Origin: JAEUOS01 sp965279115
Lineage (GTDB): Bacteria; Pseudomonadota; Gammaproteobacteria; Burkholderiales; JAEUOS01
Assembly (NCBI GenBank): GCA_965279115.1
Contig: OZ257137.1
Location: forward strand, 3,844,001-3,908,000
Length of the DNA stretch: 64,000 nt
Direction: 5' to 3'
Shown here: positions 42,348-50,417 of the stretch, piece after piece
Layout: each line of letters opens with the position of its first letter
Numbering within the stretch: the stretch's first letter is position 1
Program-made: the position numbers and the translations under genes
The notes under the pieces: model-generated
Told to the model about the DNA's origin: nothing
What the model saw: only the letters and a program-made list of their open reading frames with translations
Database searches by the model: none

Positions 42348-42529
42348 TGCGCGGGGTTTTCACATTGATGGCGCTGGCCTGCACCGCCGGATGCACCGCA
42401 CCGGCGCCGGCGACGAAAGTGTCGGCCGAGGAAGCACACCATGCGTGCCTGTCACGCATGTACACGGCGCGCTCGCGGGGCGCGGTGCACTGGCAGATCT
42501 ACGACCACTGCCTCAAGGAGCGTCAGTGA
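42347..42529 (+). CDS. Small lipoprotein embedded between glcD and glcE
   Basis: A 60-residue predicted lipoprotein: leader MRGVFTLMALACTAGC with a lipobox and Cys16. The mature part has two further Cys, one in a HHAC context (Cys34) and one in YDHC (Cys55), separated by a short basic segment (YTARSRGAVHWQI). It overlaps glcD by one base (TGATG) and glcE by four (GTGA); AAGGAG near its end serves glcE. The doubly overlapped position makes it a real, coupled gene. I do not recognise the family. It may be a membrane-associated accessory or simply a passenger. Confidence 0.75.
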   Translation: MRGVFTLMALACTAGCTAPAPATKVSAEEAHHACLSRMYTARSRGAVHWQIYDHCLKERQ

Positions 42530-43620
42530 CGCACATGGCTGCAGTCGCGGCGCTGCAGGCGGCGGTGAAATCGGCCGTCGCCGATGGTCGGGTGCTGTGC
42601 GTGCGCGGCGGCGGCACCAAGGATTTTTACGGCCAGTCGATACAGGGCGATGTCCTTGATACCCGTCCGGTCGCGGGCATCGTCGCCCATGAACCATCGG
42701 AACTGGTCATTACGGTGCGCGGCGGTACGCCGCTGGCCGAAGTGGAGGCGGCATTGGCGGTCGCGGGGCAGATCCTGCCGTTCGAGCCACCGCACTTCGG
42801 CCCGGGCGCGACCATCGGCGGTGCCGTGGCGGCCGGCCTGGCCGGGCCGCGTCGCGCGGCTGGCAACGGCTACTACGGCTCGATTCGTGATTTCGTGCTT
42901 GGCGTGAAACTGCTGGACGGGCGCGGCGAGGTGCTTTCTTTCGGCGGCCAGGTGATGAAGAACGTCGCCGGCTACGATGTCTCGCGCATGCTCGCCGGCT
43001 CGCTTGGCACGCTGGGCGTGATTCTCGAAGTGTCGCTCAAGGTGTTGCCGCGCCCGGTGGCCACGCGCACGCTCAGGCTTGCGGTCCGCAATCCGGCGCA
43101 GGCGATCGAAAAGCTGAACCAGTGGGGCGGGCTGCCACTGCCATTGACCGCGTCCGCCTGGTTCGATGGCGAACTCAGCCTGCGCCTGGAAGGCGCCGAC
43201 GCGGCTGTCGAATCGGCCACCCGCAAGCTCGGCGGCGAGGTGGTCGAGGCGGCCCTGGCAGGGCGCTTCTGGCAGGGCGTGCGCGAGCAGACCGACCCGT
43301 TCTTCGACGGTGCTGCGCCGTTGTGGCGTCTTTCCGTTCCATCGACCAGCGTACCCCTGGATCTGGCCGGCGTGCAGTTCATTGAATGGGGCGGCGCCCT
43401 GCGCTGGCTGCGATCCGCGGCCCCGGCCGCGGAGATCCGCACGGCCGCGCTGCGCGCCGGCGGCCATGCCACGCTGTTCCGCGCCGATGTGGCCACACGC
43501 GCCGCAACGCCGGTATTCACGCCGCTCGACCCGGTGCTCGCACGCATCCATGCGCGCCTCAAACAGACCTTCGATCCCCACGGCGTTTTCAATCGCGGCC
43601 GCCTTTACGCCGAATTCTGA
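42526..43620 (+). CDS. glcE: Glycolate oxidase subunit GlcE
   Basis: A 364-residue FAD-binding subunit of glycolate oxidase, shorter than GlcD. It begins with GTG at 42526 (AAGGAG ribosome site) and shows LCVRGGGTKDFYGQSI, ITVRGGTPLAEVEAALAVAG, PHFGPGATIGGAVAAGLAGP and VMKNVAGYDVSRMLAGSLGT, all typical of GlcE. The C-terminal part is the truncated oxidase domain (LARIHARLKQTFDPHGVFNR). It is translationally coupled on both sides, sharing one base with glcF. Confidence 0.94.
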   Translation: MTHMAAVAALQAAVKSAVADGRVLCVRGGGTKDFYGQSIQGDVLDTRPVAGIVAHEPSELVITVRGGTPLAEVEAALAVAGQILPFEPPHFGPGATIGGAVAAGLAGPRRAAGNGYYGSIRDFVLGVKLLDGRGEVLSFGGQVMKNVAGYDVSRMLAGSLGTLGVILEVSLKVLPRPVATRTLRLAVRNPAQAIEKLNQWGGLPLPLTASAWFDGELSLRLEGADAAVESATRKLGGEVVEAALAGRFWQGVREQTDPFFDGAAPLWRLSVPSTSVPLDLAGVQFIEWGGALRWLRSAAPAAEIRTAALRAGGHATLFRADVATRAATPVFTPLDPVLARIHARLKQTFDPHGVFNRGRLYAEF

Positions 43621-44855
43621 TGCAGACCAATCTCGCTGAATCGTTCCGGGGCACGCGCGAAGGCGAGGAGGCGGAGGCCATCCTGCGCAAGTGCGTGCAC
43701 TGCGGTTTTTGCACCGCCACCTGCCCGACCTACCAGTTGCTGGGGGACGAACTCGATGGCCCGCGCGGGCGCATCTACCTGATCAAGCAGGTGCTCGAAG
43801 GCCAGGCCGCCACGCGCAAGACACAGACGCACCTGGACCGTTGCCTTACCTGCCGCAATTGCGAATCCACCTGCCCGTCTGGCGTGGAGTACGGCCGCCT
43901 GGTCGATATCGGGCGCAAGATCGTCGGCGACCAGGTCGAGCGCGGCGGTGCCGACAAGCTCAAGCGCGCGCTTCTTGCCAAGGGACTCAACAGTCCGCTT
44001 TTCGCACCGGCGATGAAGCTGGGGCAGGCGATGCGCTGGGCGGTGCCCGGAGGCCTCAAGGCCAAGGTCCCGGAACGGCAGCAGGCCGGCCTGCGGCCGG
44101 CGCCGCGCCATGCGCGCCGCATGCTGCTGCTCGAGGGTTGCGTGCAGAACGCCATGATGCCCAACATCAACAATGCCGCTGCGCGCGTGCTCGACCGGCT
44201 GGGGGTGTCGCTGGTTTCCGCGCCATCGGCCGGTTGCTGCGGGGCGGTCAATTACCACCTCGACTTCCAGGCAGCCGGGCTCGACAACATGCGGCGCAAT
44301 ATCGACGCCTGGTGGCCGGCCATCGAGTCGGGGGAAGTCGAAGCGCTGGCAATGACGGCCTCCGGATGCGGTGTGATGGTCCGGGAATATGGCCACCTGC
44401 TCGCGCACGACCCGGCATACGCGGAGAAGGCGGCGCGCGTATCGGGCATGACCAGGGATTTGTCGGAACTGGTCATCGAGGAAAAGTCGCTGGCCGGCGC
44501 GCTGGCCGTCGCGGCCGCGCGTCCGGGCGCGAGAAGGATCGCTTATCACCCGCCGTGCACGCTGCAGCACGGCCAGCAGGTGCGCGGCAAGGCCGAGCAG
44601 ATGCTCAAGGATGCTGGCTTCGAACTCACGCCGGTGGCCGAATCACATCTGTGCTGCGGATCGGCCGGCGCCTACTCTGTGCTCAATCCGGAAATTTCCG
44701 AGCAGTTGAAGACGCGCAAGCTCGGCAATCTGGAGGCGGGGAAGCCGGATCTGATCTGCTCGGCCAACATCGGTTGTCTGATCCATTTGCAGAGCGGCAC
44801 CTCGACCCCCGTGAAGCACTGGGTCGAAGTGATCGATGCGGCATTGGAATCCTGA
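43620..44855 (+). CDS. glcF: Glycolate oxidase iron-sulfur subunit GlcF
   Basis: A 411-residue iron-sulfur subunit. Two ferredoxin-type motifs lie at the N-terminus (CVHCGFCTATCP, Cys25/28/31/35; and CLTCRNCESTCP), and two CCG-domain motifs follow (SAGCCGAVNYHL and HLCCGSAGAYSVL). It channels electrons from GlcDE to the membrane quinone pool. The ATG at 43620 overlaps the glcE stop by one base. It is the last gene of the glc run; a Bug gene follows after 33 bases. Confidence 0.95.
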   Translation: MQTNLAESFRGTREGEEAEAILRKCVHCGFCTATCPTYQLLGDELDGPRGRIYLIKQVLEGQAATRKTQTHLDRCLTCRNCESTCPSGVEYGRLVDIGRKIVGDQVERGGADKLKRALLAKGLNSPLFAPAMKLGQAMRWAVPGGLKAKVPERQQAGLRPAPRHARRMLLLEGCVQNAMMPNINNAAARVLDRLGVSLVSAPSAGCCGAVNYHLDFQAAGLDNMRRNIDAWWPAIESGEVEALAMTASGCGVMVREYGHLLAHDPAYAEKAARVSGMTRDLSELVIEEKSLAGALAVAAARPGARRIAYHPPCTLQHGQQVRGKAEQMLKDAGFELTPVAESHLCCGSAGAYSVLNPEISEQLKTRKLGNLEAGKPDLICSANIGCLIHLQSGTSTPVKHWVEVIDAALES

Positions 44856-44888
44856 GGGCCGCTACACACAACAAGAGGGGGAGCATCC

Positions 44889-45866
44889 ATGCGGTTGGCT
44901 CGAACATTCCGGGCAATCCTCACTGCGGCAACCGTACTTGGCCTTGCCTCGGTGGCACAGGCGCAAGAGACCTGGCCGGTCCGGCCAATACGTCTGATCG
45001 CCCCTTTCGCGCCCGGCGGTCCGCTCGACGTCGCCAGCCGCGCCATCTCGGGCAAGCTGCAGGATGTGCTGGGCCAGCCGGTGGTGGTCGAGAACATCGC
45101 CGGCGCGGGCGGCGGGGTCGGCATGCTGCGCCTGTCGCAGTCGCCGGGCGACGGATACACACTGGCGCTGGGCCATATCGGGTCGCTGACCATCGGGCCG
45201 CTGATCAATCCGAAAACCGGCTACGACCCGCTGAAGAGCTTCGCGCCGATCACCCTCCTGTGCGACTATGCCAATGTGCTGATGGTGGGCGCCGGCGAGC
45301 CCTATGCGAACGTGGCCGATCTCATCCGTGCCGCGCGCGAGAACCCCGGCAAGCTTGCCTACAGCTCATCGGGCATCGGTTCCTCGAACCATCTCTCCGG
45401 CGAACTGCTGGCCGCCATGACCGGCGTGAAGCTGACCCACATTCCCACCCGCGGCAGTGCTCCGGCCATGCTCGAACTGATCAGCGGCCGGGTCAATTTC
45501 ATGTTCGATGTGTTGCTCAATTCCATGCCCAACCTGCAGGCCGGCAAGCTGCGCGCGCTGGCCGTGACCAACAACGCGGGCGTGGCCAGGCTGCCGGGTG
45601 TGCCGCCGCTGTCGAAGACGGTGCCCGGTTACGAGGTGCTGGGCTGGGTGTCGCTGATGGCCGCGGCCGGCACGCCGCCGCGGGTGGTGGAGCGCCTGCA
45701 TGCGGAAGTCGAGAAAATCATGAAGTTGCCCGAGGTCGTCGCCCAATATGGAACGGTCGGTTTCGATGTGCGCACCAGCACCCCCGCCGAGTTGCAGGCC
45801 CTGATGAAGAAGGACCTGGAGTTGTGGGGGCCGGTGATCAAGGCCGCCGGCATCAAGTCCGAGTAA
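44889..45866 (+). CDS. Bug/TctC-family substrate-binding protein downstream of glcF
   Basis: A 325-residue periplasmic binding protein: signal peptide ending ASVAQAQ, then WPVRPIRLIAPFAPGGPLDV, GDGYTLALGHIGSLTIGPLI, YSSSGIGSSNHLSGELLAAM and HIPTRGSAPAMLELISGRVN. The ligand-loop YKG of the family is TRG here. A GAGGGGG purine stretch precedes the ATG. It lies 33 bases after glcF on the same strand, so it may bind a hydroxycarboxylate oxidised by the glc enzymes; this is inference. Confidence 0.92.
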   Translation: MRLARTFRAILTAATVLGLASVAQAQETWPVRPIRLIAPFAPGGPLDVASRAISGKLQDVLGQPVVVENIAGAGGGVGMLRLSQSPGDGYTLALGHIGSLTIGPLINPKTGYDPLKSFAPITLLCDYANVLMVGAGEPYANVADLIRAARENPGKLAYSSSGIGSSNHLSGELLAAMTGVKLTHIPTRGSAPAMLELISGRVNFMFDVLLNSMPNLQAGKLRALAVTNNAGVARLPGVPPLSKTVPGYEVLGWVSLMAAAGTPPRVVERLHAEVEKIMKLPEVVAQYGTVGFDVRTSTPAELQALMKKDLELWGPVIKAAGIKSE

Positions 45867-45960
45867 AGCGCATGCGGCGCTGTTTTCGTGACCGGGACCT
45901 GCCGCCCCGAGCCTGGGGGGCGGTCGGGCGCGGTGCCGGCGTCGGCTGAAGGAGAGCGAA

Positions 45961-47550
45961 ATGGAACACTGGGAAGGCTATCCGGTGGTTGCGATGCGCA
46001 TGGAGGCGCATTTTGGCGACCGGCTGGTGCGTTGCTTCGCCGAGCGACCGCGCAGCATGCATGCGATGTTCGAAGCGGCCGTGCAGCCGCAGGGCCCGGG
46101 CGATGCGCTGGTTTTCGAGGGGCGCCGCTGGACCTGGAGCGAACTCGATGGCGAGGTCGCGCGGGTGGCGGCCGGACTGGCGGCCAAAGGCGTGTCGCGC
46201 GGCGAACGGGTGGTGCTGTTCCTGGGCAATACACCGGAATTCATCTTCCTGCTTTACGCGTTGCAGCGCCTGGGCGCGATCGCGGTGCCGGTGAGCGTGC
46301 GCGAACAGAAGCCGGGCCTGGAATTCATCCTCAACCAGTGCGGCGCGCTGCTGATCGTCCATGAGGTCGCGCTTGCCGAGCGGGTGCCGGATGAAGCGGC
46401 CTGCCCGTCCCTGCGCGCGCGCGTGTCGGTGGGCGAAGGGGGCGATTTCGCGGACCTGCTGCGCCACGGCGCGATCAATGCGGCAACCGTGGTGGCCGAA
46501 GAGGATACCGCGCTGATCCTCTACACCTCGGGCACCACCGGCCGCCCCAAGGGCGCCATGCTCACGCATTTCGGCATCGTGCACTCGGCCATGCATTTCG
46601 AGGCGACCATGCGCCTTTCCAGCGCGGATCGCTCCGCCCTGGTGGTACCGGCCAGCCATGTCACCGGCGTGATCGCCATCATCGCCGCGATGCTGCGCGT
46701 CGGCGGCGCCGTGGTGATGATGCGCGAGTTCAAGGCGGCCGCCTGGATCGCCGAAGCGGCCCGCGAACGGGTGACGCAGACCATCATGGTGCCGGCCATG
46801 TACAACCTGATCCTGCTGTCGCCGGAGTTCGGGCAGCATGACCTTTCCGCATGGCGGGTGGGCGGGTTCGGCGGCGCACCCATGCCGGTGGCGACCATCG
46901 ACGCGCTCGCTGCCAGGCTTCCAAACCTCATCCTCACCAACGCCTATGGCGCCACCGAGACCACCTCGCCGGTGACGGTGATGCCCGAGGGCGATACACG
47001 CGCGCATGCCGACAGTGTCGGCGTGACCGTGCCGTGCGGCGATGTGATCGTGGTCGACGACAACGGCGTCGAGGTGGCGCCAGGCGAGACCGGGGAACTG
47101 TGGATCGGCGGCCCGATGATCGTCAAGGGCTACTGGGACAACCCCGAGGCCACCGCGCGCGAATTCACGGCGGGTTATTGGCACTCCGGCGACCTCGGGT
47201 CGGTCGACGCCCAAGGTTACGTGCGGGTGTTCGACCGCAAGAAGGACATGTTGAACCGCGGTGGCTACAAGATCTACAGCGTCGAAGTCGAGAACACCCT
47301 GGCGGGACTGCCTGGCGTGGTCGAAGCGGCGGTGGTGGGGCGGCCTTGCCCGGTGCTGGGGGAACGCGTGCACGCCTTTGTCTACGCGCCGGATGGCAAG
47401 GTGACCGAAGCGGCCGTGCGCGAGTACTGCGCCGCGCGGCTGGCCGACTACAAGGTGCCGGAGTCGGTCAGCTTCACTGATGCGCCGCTGCCGCGCAATC
47501 CCAACGGCAAGATGATGAAGCGGCTATTGCGGGACAAGCTGCCGCAATAG
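45961..47550 (+). CDS. Acyl-CoA synthetase (AMP-forming, class I adenylate-forming enzyme)
   Basis: A 529-residue ligase that activates a carboxylic acid through an acyl-adenylate to acyl-CoA. The AMP-binding loop is YTSGTTGRPKGAMLTHF; further core motifs are TNAYGATETTSPVTVMPEG, GYWHSGDLGSVDAQGYVRVF and the C-terminal lysine region NPNGKMMKRLL. A GAAGGAGAG ribosome site precedes the ATG. The pocket does not allow a substrate to be named. It lies between two Bug genes (44889 forward, 47569 reverse), suggesting CoA activation of an imported acid. Confidence 0.92.
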   Translation: MEHWEGYPVVAMRMEAHFGDRLVRCFAERPRSMHAMFEAAVQPQGPGDALVFEGRRWTWSELDGEVARVAAGLAAKGVSRGERVVLFLGNTPEFIFLLYALQRLGAIAVPVSVREQKPGLEFILNQCGALLIVHEVALAERVPDEAACPSLRARVSVGEGGDFADLLRHGAINAATVVAEEDTALILYTSGTTGRPKGAMLTHFGIVHSAMHFEATMRLSSADRSALVVPASHVTGVIAIIAAMLRVGGAVVMMREFKAAAWIAEAARERVTQTIMVPAMYNLILLSPEFGQHDLSAWRVGGFGGAPMPVATIDALAARLPNLILTNAYGATETTSPVTVMPEGDTRAHADSVGVTVPCGDVIVVDDNGVEVAPGETGELWIGGPMIVKGYWDNPEATAREFTAGYWHSGDLGSVDAQGYVRVFDRKKDMLNRGGYKIYSVEVENTLAGLPGVVEAAVVGRPCPVLGERVHAFVYAPDGKVTEAAVREYCAARLADYKVPESVSFTDAPLPRNPNGKMMKRLLRDKLPQ

Positions 47551-47568
47551 CCGCCTTGAGACCCGGTG

Positions 47569-48552
47569 CTATTCGCCGGCCTTGATCTTGTGGTCGCGCA
47601 CGACCTTGCCCCACTTGGCGACTTCGTTGGCGACGAACTTGCCAAGCTCATCCGGCGACGAGGAAGCGACATCCACGCCCATCTGCGCCAGCCGTTCCTG
47701 CACCGCCGGAATCTTCAGCGATTTGGCCAGTTCGGCATTCATGCGCGCGATGATGGGTTGGGGAGTGCCGGCCGGCGCCAACACACCCCACCAGGCCTGC
47801 GCCTCGAAACCCGGCGAACCCGATTCCGCGATGGTCGGCACATCCGGCAACTGCTTCATGCGAGCGGGCGAGGTCACCGCGAGGGCGCGGATCCGGCCGC
47901 TGGCAAGATGGGGTGCCCACAGGGCATAGGTGGCCATCGTGACTGGCACATGGCCCGCCGCGCCGTCGGTGGCCAGCGGACCGCCGCCTTTGTAGGGCAC
48001 ATGGGTCCACTCGATCTTGAGCTGACTGCCGAGGGCGGTCATGGCGAGATGGGCCAGGCTGCCCGACCCGATCGACCCGTAGTTGATCGAGCCCGGCTTG
48101 CCGCGGGCGGCCTGGAGGAGTTCTGCGTAGGACTTGTAGGGCGTCGACGAATGCGCGGTAACGACCATCGCCCCGGTACCGATGAGCATGACAGGCGCGA
48201 GATCCTTGAGGGTGTCGAACGGCATGTTCGGGATCAGGCTCGGATTCACACCATGCGTGTCGAACACGAACACCCAGGTGTTGCCGTCAGGCGGGGATTT
48301 CGCGACCGCCGCGGTGCCGATCGAGCCGGACGCGCCCGAACGGTTTTCGATGATGATGCTCTGGCCCAGCGACTGCTGCAGGTGCGGCTGCAGCATGCGC
48401 GAGAACTGGTCGACCGTGCCACCGGGCGGGAAGGGCGCGACGATCTTGATGGGCTGGGTCGGCCACGTTTGTGCCAGTGCGGGAGCACCGCACAGGGCGA
48501 GCGCAAGGGTCAAGGCCAGCCTGTCGGCAAACCGGCGGGTGCTCTGTTGCAT
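47569..48552 (-). CDS. Bug/TctC-family substrate-binding protein
   Basis: A 327-residue periplasmic binding protein on the opposite strand to the preceding ligase. The leader LALTLALALCGAPALAQ is followed by TWPTQPIKIVAPFPPGGTVD, PDGNTWVFVFDTHGVNPSLI, YGSIGSGSLAHLAMTALGSQ, THVPYKGGGPLATDGAAGHV and WWGVLAPAGTPQPIIARM. The ATG at 48552 has a GGAG 9-12 bases upstream; in-frame codons further upstream are not leader-like. It is the seventh Bug gene of the window. Confidence 0.93.
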   Translation of the reverse strand: MQQSTRRFADRLALTLALALCGAPALAQTWPTQPIKIVAPFPPGGTVDQFSRMLQPHLQQSLGQSIIIENRSGASGSIGTAAVAKSPPDGNTWVFVFDTHGVNPSLIPNMPFDTLKDLAPVMLIGTGAMVVTAHSSTPYKSYAELLQAARGKPGSINYGSIGSGSLAHLAMTALGSQLKIEWTHVPYKGGGPLATDGAAGHVPVTMATYALWAPHLASGRIRALAVTSPARMKQLPDVPTIAESGSPGFEAQAWWGVLAPAGTPQPIIARMNAELAKSLKIPAVQERLAQMGVDVASSSPDELGKFVANEVAKWGKVVRDHKIKAGE

Positions 48553-48619
48553 GGAGTGTCTCCGATTGGTTTCTTGTTCGCGCGAATATAGCAGGCGCAC
48601 CCACGGGGCTGAAATGCGG

Positions 48620-48644
48620 AAAGACCCGCACACGGCGGGTCTTT
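48620..48644 (-). terminator. Terminator after pntB
   Basis: A 10-bp stem, AAAGACCCGC with GCGGGTCTTT around a five-base loop, lies 21 bases beyond the pntB stop. In the minus-strand RNA the distal arm ends in UUU. It is also usable from the other side. Confidence 0.75.
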
Positions 48645-48665
48645 CGCGTCGGGGCAGGCGCAGCC

Positions 48666-50093
48666 TTACAGGGCTTCGAGCGCCTTCACCATGTCCTCCA
48701 GGCATTTCTTGGCGTCGCCGAACACCATCATGGTCTTGTCCATGTAGAAGAGTTCGTTGTCGAGGCCGGCGTAGCCGGAGGCCATCGAGCGCTTGTTGAC
48801 GATGACCGTGCGCGCCAGATGGGTTTCCAGGATGGGCATGCCGAAAATCGGGCTGCCCGGGGTCTTGGCCGCCGGATTGACGACGTCATTCGCACCTAGC
48901 ACCAGCACCACGTCGGTCTGGCGGAAATCCGGGTTGATGTCCTCCATCTCGAACACCTGGTCATAGGGGATCTCTGCCTCGGCGAGCAGCACGTTCATGT
49001 GCCCCGGCATGCGTCCGGCCACCGGGTGGATGGCGTAGCGTACCTGCACACCCTTCTCGCCAAGCTTGTGCGCCAGTTCCTTCAGGGCGTGTTGTGCGCG
49101 CGAGACCGCCAGGCCGTAGCCGGGCACGATCACCACGGTTTCGGCATTGCTCATCATGAAGGCGGCGTCGTCGGCCGAGCCGCTCTTGACCGGGCGTTGT
49201 TCCTGCTTGCCCGCCGCGGCGCCGGCCTCCTGCCCGAAACCGCCCAGGATCACGTTGAAGAACGAGCGGTTCATCGCCTTGCACATGATGTAGGAGAGGA
49301 TCGCGCCCGAGGATCCGACCAGCGAGCCGGCGATGATCAGCATCGAGTTGTTCAGTGAGAACCCGATGCCTGCCGCCGCCCAGCCGGAGTAGGAGTTGAG
49401 CATCGACACCACCACCGGCATGTCGGCGCCGCCGATCGGGATGATGATCAACACGCCCAGCACGAAGGCGATGGCGGTCATGATGATGAAAGGCGTCCAG
49501 CTCTGGTCGTAGGTAAACCACAGGCCGGTACCCAGCATGGCAAGGCCAAGGATTGCGTTCAAGGCGTGCTGGCCCGGAAACATAACCGGCGCTCCCTGGA
49601 AAAGCCGGAACTTGTACTTTCCCGAAAGCTTGCCGAAGGCGATCACCGATCCGGAAAAGGTGATGGCGCCGACGAAGGTGCCGATGAAAAGTTCGAGCCG
49701 GTTGCCATAGGGAATCGGCTGACCGGCCGCGGCCACACCGAAAGCCGCCGGCTCGCCGACCACCGCGATGGCGATGCACACCGCGGCCAGGCCGATCATG
49801 GAGTGCATGAAGGCGACCAGTTCCGGCATCTTGGTCATCTCGACGCGCTTGGCCATGATGGTGCCGGCGGTGCCACCGACCAGCAGGGCGCCCACCACAT
49901 AGCTCAAGCCGGCGACCTTGCCGTCGGCCAGCTTGTAGATCAGCGCCACGGTCGTGAAGGCCGCCAGGGCCATGCCGATCATGCCGAACACGTTGCCCTG
50001 GCGGGCGGTGGTCGGATGCGACAGGCCCTTGAGCGCCTGGATGAAACACACCGAGGCGACGAGATAGAGCAGGGTGACGAGGTTGAGGCTCAT
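48666..50093 (-). CDS. pntB: NAD(P) transhydrogenase beta subunit PntB
   Basis: A 475-residue proton-translocating transhydrogenase subunit. The N-terminal half holds about nine membrane helices (NLVTLLYLVASVCFIQALKG, VVGALLVGGTAGTIMAKRVE). The C-terminal NADP-binding domain shows VVIVPGYGLAVSRAQHALKE, YAIHPVAGRMPGHMNVLLAE and DVVLVLGANDVVNPAA. It moves hydride from NADH to NADP+ using the proton gradient. It directly abuts pntAb, with a GGGAGG ribosome site, and is the last gene of the operon. Confidence 0.96.
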   Translation of the reverse strand: MSLNLVTLLYLVASVCFIQALKGLSHPTTARQGNVFGMIGMALAAFTTVALIYKLADGKVAGLSYVVGALLVGGTAGTIMAKRVEMTKMPELVAFMHSMIGLAAVCIAIAVVGEPAAFGVAAAGQPIPYGNRLELFIGTFVGAITFSGSVIAFGKLSGKYKFRLFQGAPVMFPGQHALNAILGLAMLGTGLWFTYDQSWTPFIIMTAIAFVLGVLIIIPIGGADMPVVVSMLNSYSGWAAAGIGFSLNNSMLIIAGSLVGSSGAILSYIMCKAMNRSFFNVILGGFGQEAGAAAGKQEQRPVKSGSADDAAFMMSNAETVVIVPGYGLAVSRAQHALKELAHKLGEKGVQVRYAIHPVAGRMPGHMNVLLAEAEIPYDQVFEMEDINPDFRQTDVVLVLGANDVVNPAAKTPGSPIFGMPILETHLARTVIVNKRSMASGYAGLDNELFYMDKTMMVFGDAKKCLEDMVKALEAL

Positions 50094-50408
50094 TTAATGG
50101 CCTCCCTTGTCCGACGCGCGGTCTTTTTTCTTGAACATCTCCAGCATGCGCCGGGTCACGAGAAAGCCGCCGAACACGTTGACCGCTGCCAGCGCCACGG
50201 CGGCGGTGCCCATCCAGCGCGACAGGTCGCTGGTGGTGAGCGCGGCGGCCAGCATGGCGCCGACGATGATCACCGCGGAAAGCGCGTTGGTCACGGCCAT
50301 GAGGGGTGTGTGCAGGGCGGGCGTCACGGTCCACACCACGTGGTAGCCCACATAAATGGCGAGCACGAAGATGATCAGGTTGGTGACGGTGGGGGAAATG
50401 ATATCCAT
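50094..50408 (-). CDS. pntAb: NAD(P) transhydrogenase alpha-2 subunit (membrane part, PntAb)
   Basis: A 104-residue membrane subunit with three to four helices: NLIIFVLAIYVGYHVVWTVT, then PALHTPLMAVTNALSAVIIV and the terminal VNVFGGFLVTRRMLEMFKKK. It represents the membrane domain that in enteric bacteria is fused to PntA. It lies nine bases after pntAa and immediately before pntB, the typical order of the split transhydrogenase. Confidence 0.95.
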   Translation of the reverse strand: MDIISPTVTNLIIFVLAIYVGYHVVWTVTPALHTPLMAVTNALSAVIIVGAMLAAALTTSDLSRWMGTAAVALAAVNVFGGFLVTRRMLEMFKKKDRASDKGGH

Positions 50409-50417
50409 GGGGATCCC

